Notes under the pieces: model-generated
What the model was told of the DNA's origin: nothing
Seen by the model: the letters and a program-made list of their open reading frames with translations, nothing else
Database searches by the model: none
Shown: piece after piece, positions 48,031 to 49,905 of the stretch
Layout: each line of letters opens with the position of its first letter
Position numbering within the stretch: position 1 is the stretch's first letter
Assembly: GCA_013360405.1 (NCBI GenBank)
Contig: JABWBR010000035.1
Location: forward strand, 1 to 49,905
Source: Saprospiraceae bacterium
GTDB lineage: Bacteria > Bacteroidota > Bacteroidia > Chitinophagales > Saprospiraceae
Length of the DNA stretch: 49,905 bases
Direction: 5' to 3'
Program-made: the position numbers and the translations under genes

Positions 48031-48118
48031 TGTGGGTCAGGGCTTAGGGCCCAGGGCTTAGCAATTAGCGAAACCCCAAACCCTGAGCCCTAAACCCTAA
48101 GCCCTAATCGCTAACTAT
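48031..48118. repeat. AGGGCTTAG word-array hairpin inside the ABC operon
   Basis: GGGTCAGGGCTTAGGGCCCA then GGGCTTAGCAATTAGCG, followed by CCCCAAACCCTGAGCCCTAA and ACCCTAAGCCCTAATCGCTA. The two halves are reverse complements in vocabulary. It starts 3 nt after the stop of the binding-protein gene and ends at the permease start, so it lies within the transcript. Confidence 0.85.
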
Positions 48119-48119
48119 C

Positions 48120-48896
48120 ATGAACTTCCGCTCCTGGTTTCGTCCATTTGAGATCCTGAAAAAAGAACACAACATTGCGCTCATTGTGATATGGGTGGTG
48201 ATGGTAGTGGGATATTGGTTTGTGGCCACCTCCGGCGAGAAAAAGCTATTTCCGCCACCCGAAAAAGTGATAGCGGGATTACAGGCCTTATATGGAGAGG
48301 GCTTGGTAGTGCATATCGCGAGTTCACTGGGATTGTGCCTGAAAGCCACGTTGATATCAGTGATCGTATCCCTGTTTATAGCCTACCTGTCGCCCGTGCC
48401 CTTCATGAAGCCTTTGGCCATCGGGCTAAGTCGAATGCGCTACCTGCCGCTCACCGGCATCACCTTTTACCTGGCTATGATGATGCACGATGCGCGTTCG
48501 ATGCAGGTAGGGGTGCTTGTCATCTTTATGAGCCTTTATTTCATCACCTCGTTATTGGGTGTGATTAAAGACATCCCGCAGGAAGAAATCGACCACGCGC
48601 GTTCGCTCAAATGCACCCGCTGGGAGGTATTGTGGGAAGTCATTGTAAAAGGCCGGATCGACTATGTAATCGAAGTGCTTCGCCAAAACCTGGCCATCAC
48701 CTGGATGATGCTCGTTACGGTCGAATCCATCCTGGTGGCAGCGGGCGGACTGGGCGTTTTGATCAAAAACAGCGACAAATTCATGAACCACGGCCGCATC
48801 GTGGCGCTGCAATTGGTAATCCTATTGGTGGGCCTCGGCATCGACTGGCTATTGAATACCACCCGCAAGTCGCTTTTCCGTTATTCTAAAATATAA
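48120..48896 (+). CDS. ABC transporter permease (NitT/TauT-like)
   Basis: 258 residues with about six transmembrane segments (near 20-37, 75-95, 105-125, 128-146, 188-207, 222-240). The EAA loop is clear: QEEIDHARSLKCTRWEVLWE then VIVKGRIDYV (about 150-180), the site that contacts the ATPase. Resembles the SsuC/TauC/NrtB type. Second gene of the operon. No second permease is seen, so it probably works as a homodimer. Confidence 0.9.
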   Translation: MNFRSWFRPFEILKKEHNIALIVIWVVMVVGYWFVATSGEKKLFPPPEKVIAGLQALYGEGLVVHIASSLGLCLKATLISVIVSLFIAYLSPVPFMKPLAIGLSRMRYLPLTGITFYLAMMMHDARSMQVGVLVIFMSLYFITSLLGVIKDIPQEEIDHARSLKCTRWEVLWEVIVKGRIDYVIEVLRQNLAITWMMLVTVESILVAAGGLGVLIKNSDKFMNHGRIVALQLVILLVGLGIDWLLNTTRKSLFRYSKI

Positions 48897-48909
48897 GTAC
48901 CACCCGGTC

Positions 48910-49755
48910 ATGAATCACTACGAACAGAAAGATACCATACTTCACGCTGAAAATGTAAGCGTGTCTTATGGCGAAAAAACGATTATTAAAGATATCAACT
49001 TTCTCGAGCGCGATACGGTACGGCCTGGCAAAATTCAAGGGCAGGTTATCGCTTTTCTGGGGCGGTCAGGCCGCGGCAAATCTACTTTGTTTCGGGTGAT
49101 TACGGGATTGAACAAACCCACGACGGGCAATGTGCTCATTCCCGATAACACAAAAAAGCCCATCGACGGAAAAATTCCCGCCAAGGATGTGGAAGAAGGC
49201 GATGTGGGGTTTGTAGACCAAAAATACACCTTGTTCCGCCATAAAACGGTCTACCAGGCGCTGACGTATGCGATGCGCAATTCTCCCCTCTCAAAAACAG
49301 AAAAACACGACAAGATCATGCGCTATCTTGTCGAATGGGGACTTGAGAAGTCCAAAGATCAATACCCCAACGAACTCTCCGGCGGGCAACGCCAGCGCAC
49401 GGCCATCCTCGAGCAATTGCTGAGTTCAGGCCATTATATCGTGATGGACGAGCCTTTTTCCGGCCTTGATATTGGTAATATTTTAAATGTTAAAACGGCA
49501 TTCAAGCTTATCAATGAAAGCCACGATCTCAATACGATTATCTTTAGCACCCACGATATCGAACTGGCTGTCGAACTGGCCGATTCGCTTTATGTAATCG
49601 GCTATCCCCGCAATGCCGAAGGCAAACTGGAAACTTACGGTACGATTCTCCACCACTACGACCTCAAAGCTATGGGCATTGCCTGGCACGACGGCTTCGG
49701 CGTCCAACACCGCGAGCTGGCCGAGGAGGTGAAGAAGGCGTTGCTGGCCTCCTGA
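48910..49755 (+). CDS. ABC transporter ATP-binding protein
   Basis: 281 residues. Walker A FLGRSGRGKST (about 49-59), Q-loop in VGFVDQKYTLF, signature ELSGGQRQRTAIL (about 155-167), Walker B YIVMDEPFSGLD (about 176-187), H-loop STHDIELA (about 213). Resembles SsuB/TauB/NrtD-type ATPases and powers the adjacent permease; 13 nt separate the two genes. The C-terminal 60 residues contain a family-specific extension (HHYDLKAMGIAWHDGFGVQH). Its stop codon leads straight into a G-rich word array. Confidence 0.93.
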   Translation: MNHYEQKDTILHAENVSVSYGEKTIIKDINFLERDTVRPGKIQGQVIAFLGRSGRGKSTLFRVITGLNKPTTGNVLIPDNTKKPIDGKIPAKDVEEGDVGFVDQKYTLFRHKTVYQALTYAMRNSPLSKTEKHDKIMRYLVEWGLEKSKDQYPNELSGGQRQRTAILEQLLSSGHYIVMDEPFSGLDIGNILNVKTAFKLINESHDLNTIIFSTHDIELAVELADSLYVIGYPRNAEGKLETYGTILHHYDLKAMGIAWHDGFGVQHRELAEEVKKALLAS

Positions 49756-49905
49756 GTGAGGGTGTGAGAGGGAGAGGGTGATAGGGGGGAGCACTGAAAA
49801 ATTCTGACTCCCACACTCCCACACTCCCACACTCCCACACTCCCACACTCCCACACTCCCACACTCCCACACTCCCACACTCCCACACTCCCACACTCCC
49901 ACACT
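49753..49905. repeat. (ACTCCCAC)12 octamer array with G-rich arm, cut by window end
   Basis: From the TGA stop: GTGAGGGTGTGAGAGGGAGA and GGGTGATAGGGGGGAG, then after a short gap twelve perfect ACTCCCAC units (49807-49902) running to the end of the window. Same octamer and same hairpin logic as in the pnp 3' UTR, 10.9 kb away. Confidence 0.9.

Overview
This window looks like chromosomal DNA from a Bacteroidota bacterium, most plausibly of the Saprospiria (Lewinella/Haliscomenobacter-like) type. The evidence is: type IX secretion (T9SS) C-terminal sorting domains on three large secreted proteins; a short RpoD-type sigma factor without region 1.1; repeated promoter -7 boxes of the form TAnnTTTG upstream of genes; and few Shine-Dalgarno sequences. 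The taxonomic level below phylum is inference.

Layout. 0.1-1.1 kb: a TPR protein with a probable frameshift in its signal peptide. 1.1-1.6 kb: hairpin and repeat elements. 1.57-1.92 kb: an initiator tRNA(fMet) gene split in its anticodon loop by a 277-nt group I intron. 2-8.5 kb: a secreted M14 carboxypeptidase, a secreted lysyl-oxidase-like protein and an S41 peptidase. 8.6-9.8 kb: a decayed CPBP (CAAX-type) membrane protease and a GyrI-like protein. 10.1-17.8 kb: one 2556-residue secreted protein with two choice-of-anchor-I modules and a phytase-like esterase module. 18-25.3 kb: a carbohydrate-degradation set (clan GH-A glycosidase, esterase-GH3 fusion, stand-alone esterase), interleaved with gene remnants (GyrI tail, gltD tail, PIN-toxin head, RhuM). 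25.7-30.2 kb: gcvP, a membrane protein and a DUF2490 protein. 30.3-36.6 kb: a minus-strand operon of a GltD-like Fe-S flavoprotein, pyruvate:ferredoxin oxidoreductase and a dihydroorotate-dehydrogenase-like protein. 36.8-42.7 kb: alpha/beta hydrolase, rpoD, pnp, rpsO and two small membrane proteins. 42.8-46 kb: a DUF72 protein and polyphosphate kinase. 46.2-49.8 kb: an ABC importer whose solute-binding protein is fused to an OmpA-like peptidoglycan-binding domain.

The strongest unexplained pattern is a set of about fifteen intergenic 'word arrays'. Short words of 7-14 nt are repeated, often followed by their reverse complement so that a long imperfect hairpin can form. The words differ between loci but fall into a few shared vocabularies: GTGTGGGA/ACTCCCAC, GTTGTCGGTTATCC, AGGGCTTAGCAGTTAG, GTTGTAGGTTGTGG, GTGCTGAT, GACTTTGCGAC, AACAGAG. 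Most begin within about ten nucleotides of a stop codon. Several fill the whole intergenic gap, one lies in the ppk1 leader and one splits the ABC operon. I know of no named class that covers them.

Functionally the window combines polymer degradation (peptidases, glycosidases, esterases), phosphate-related functions (phytase-like module, polyphosphate kinase), core RNA metabolism (rpoD, pnp, rpsO, tRNA-fMet) and central carbon and redox metabolism (gcvP, POR operon).
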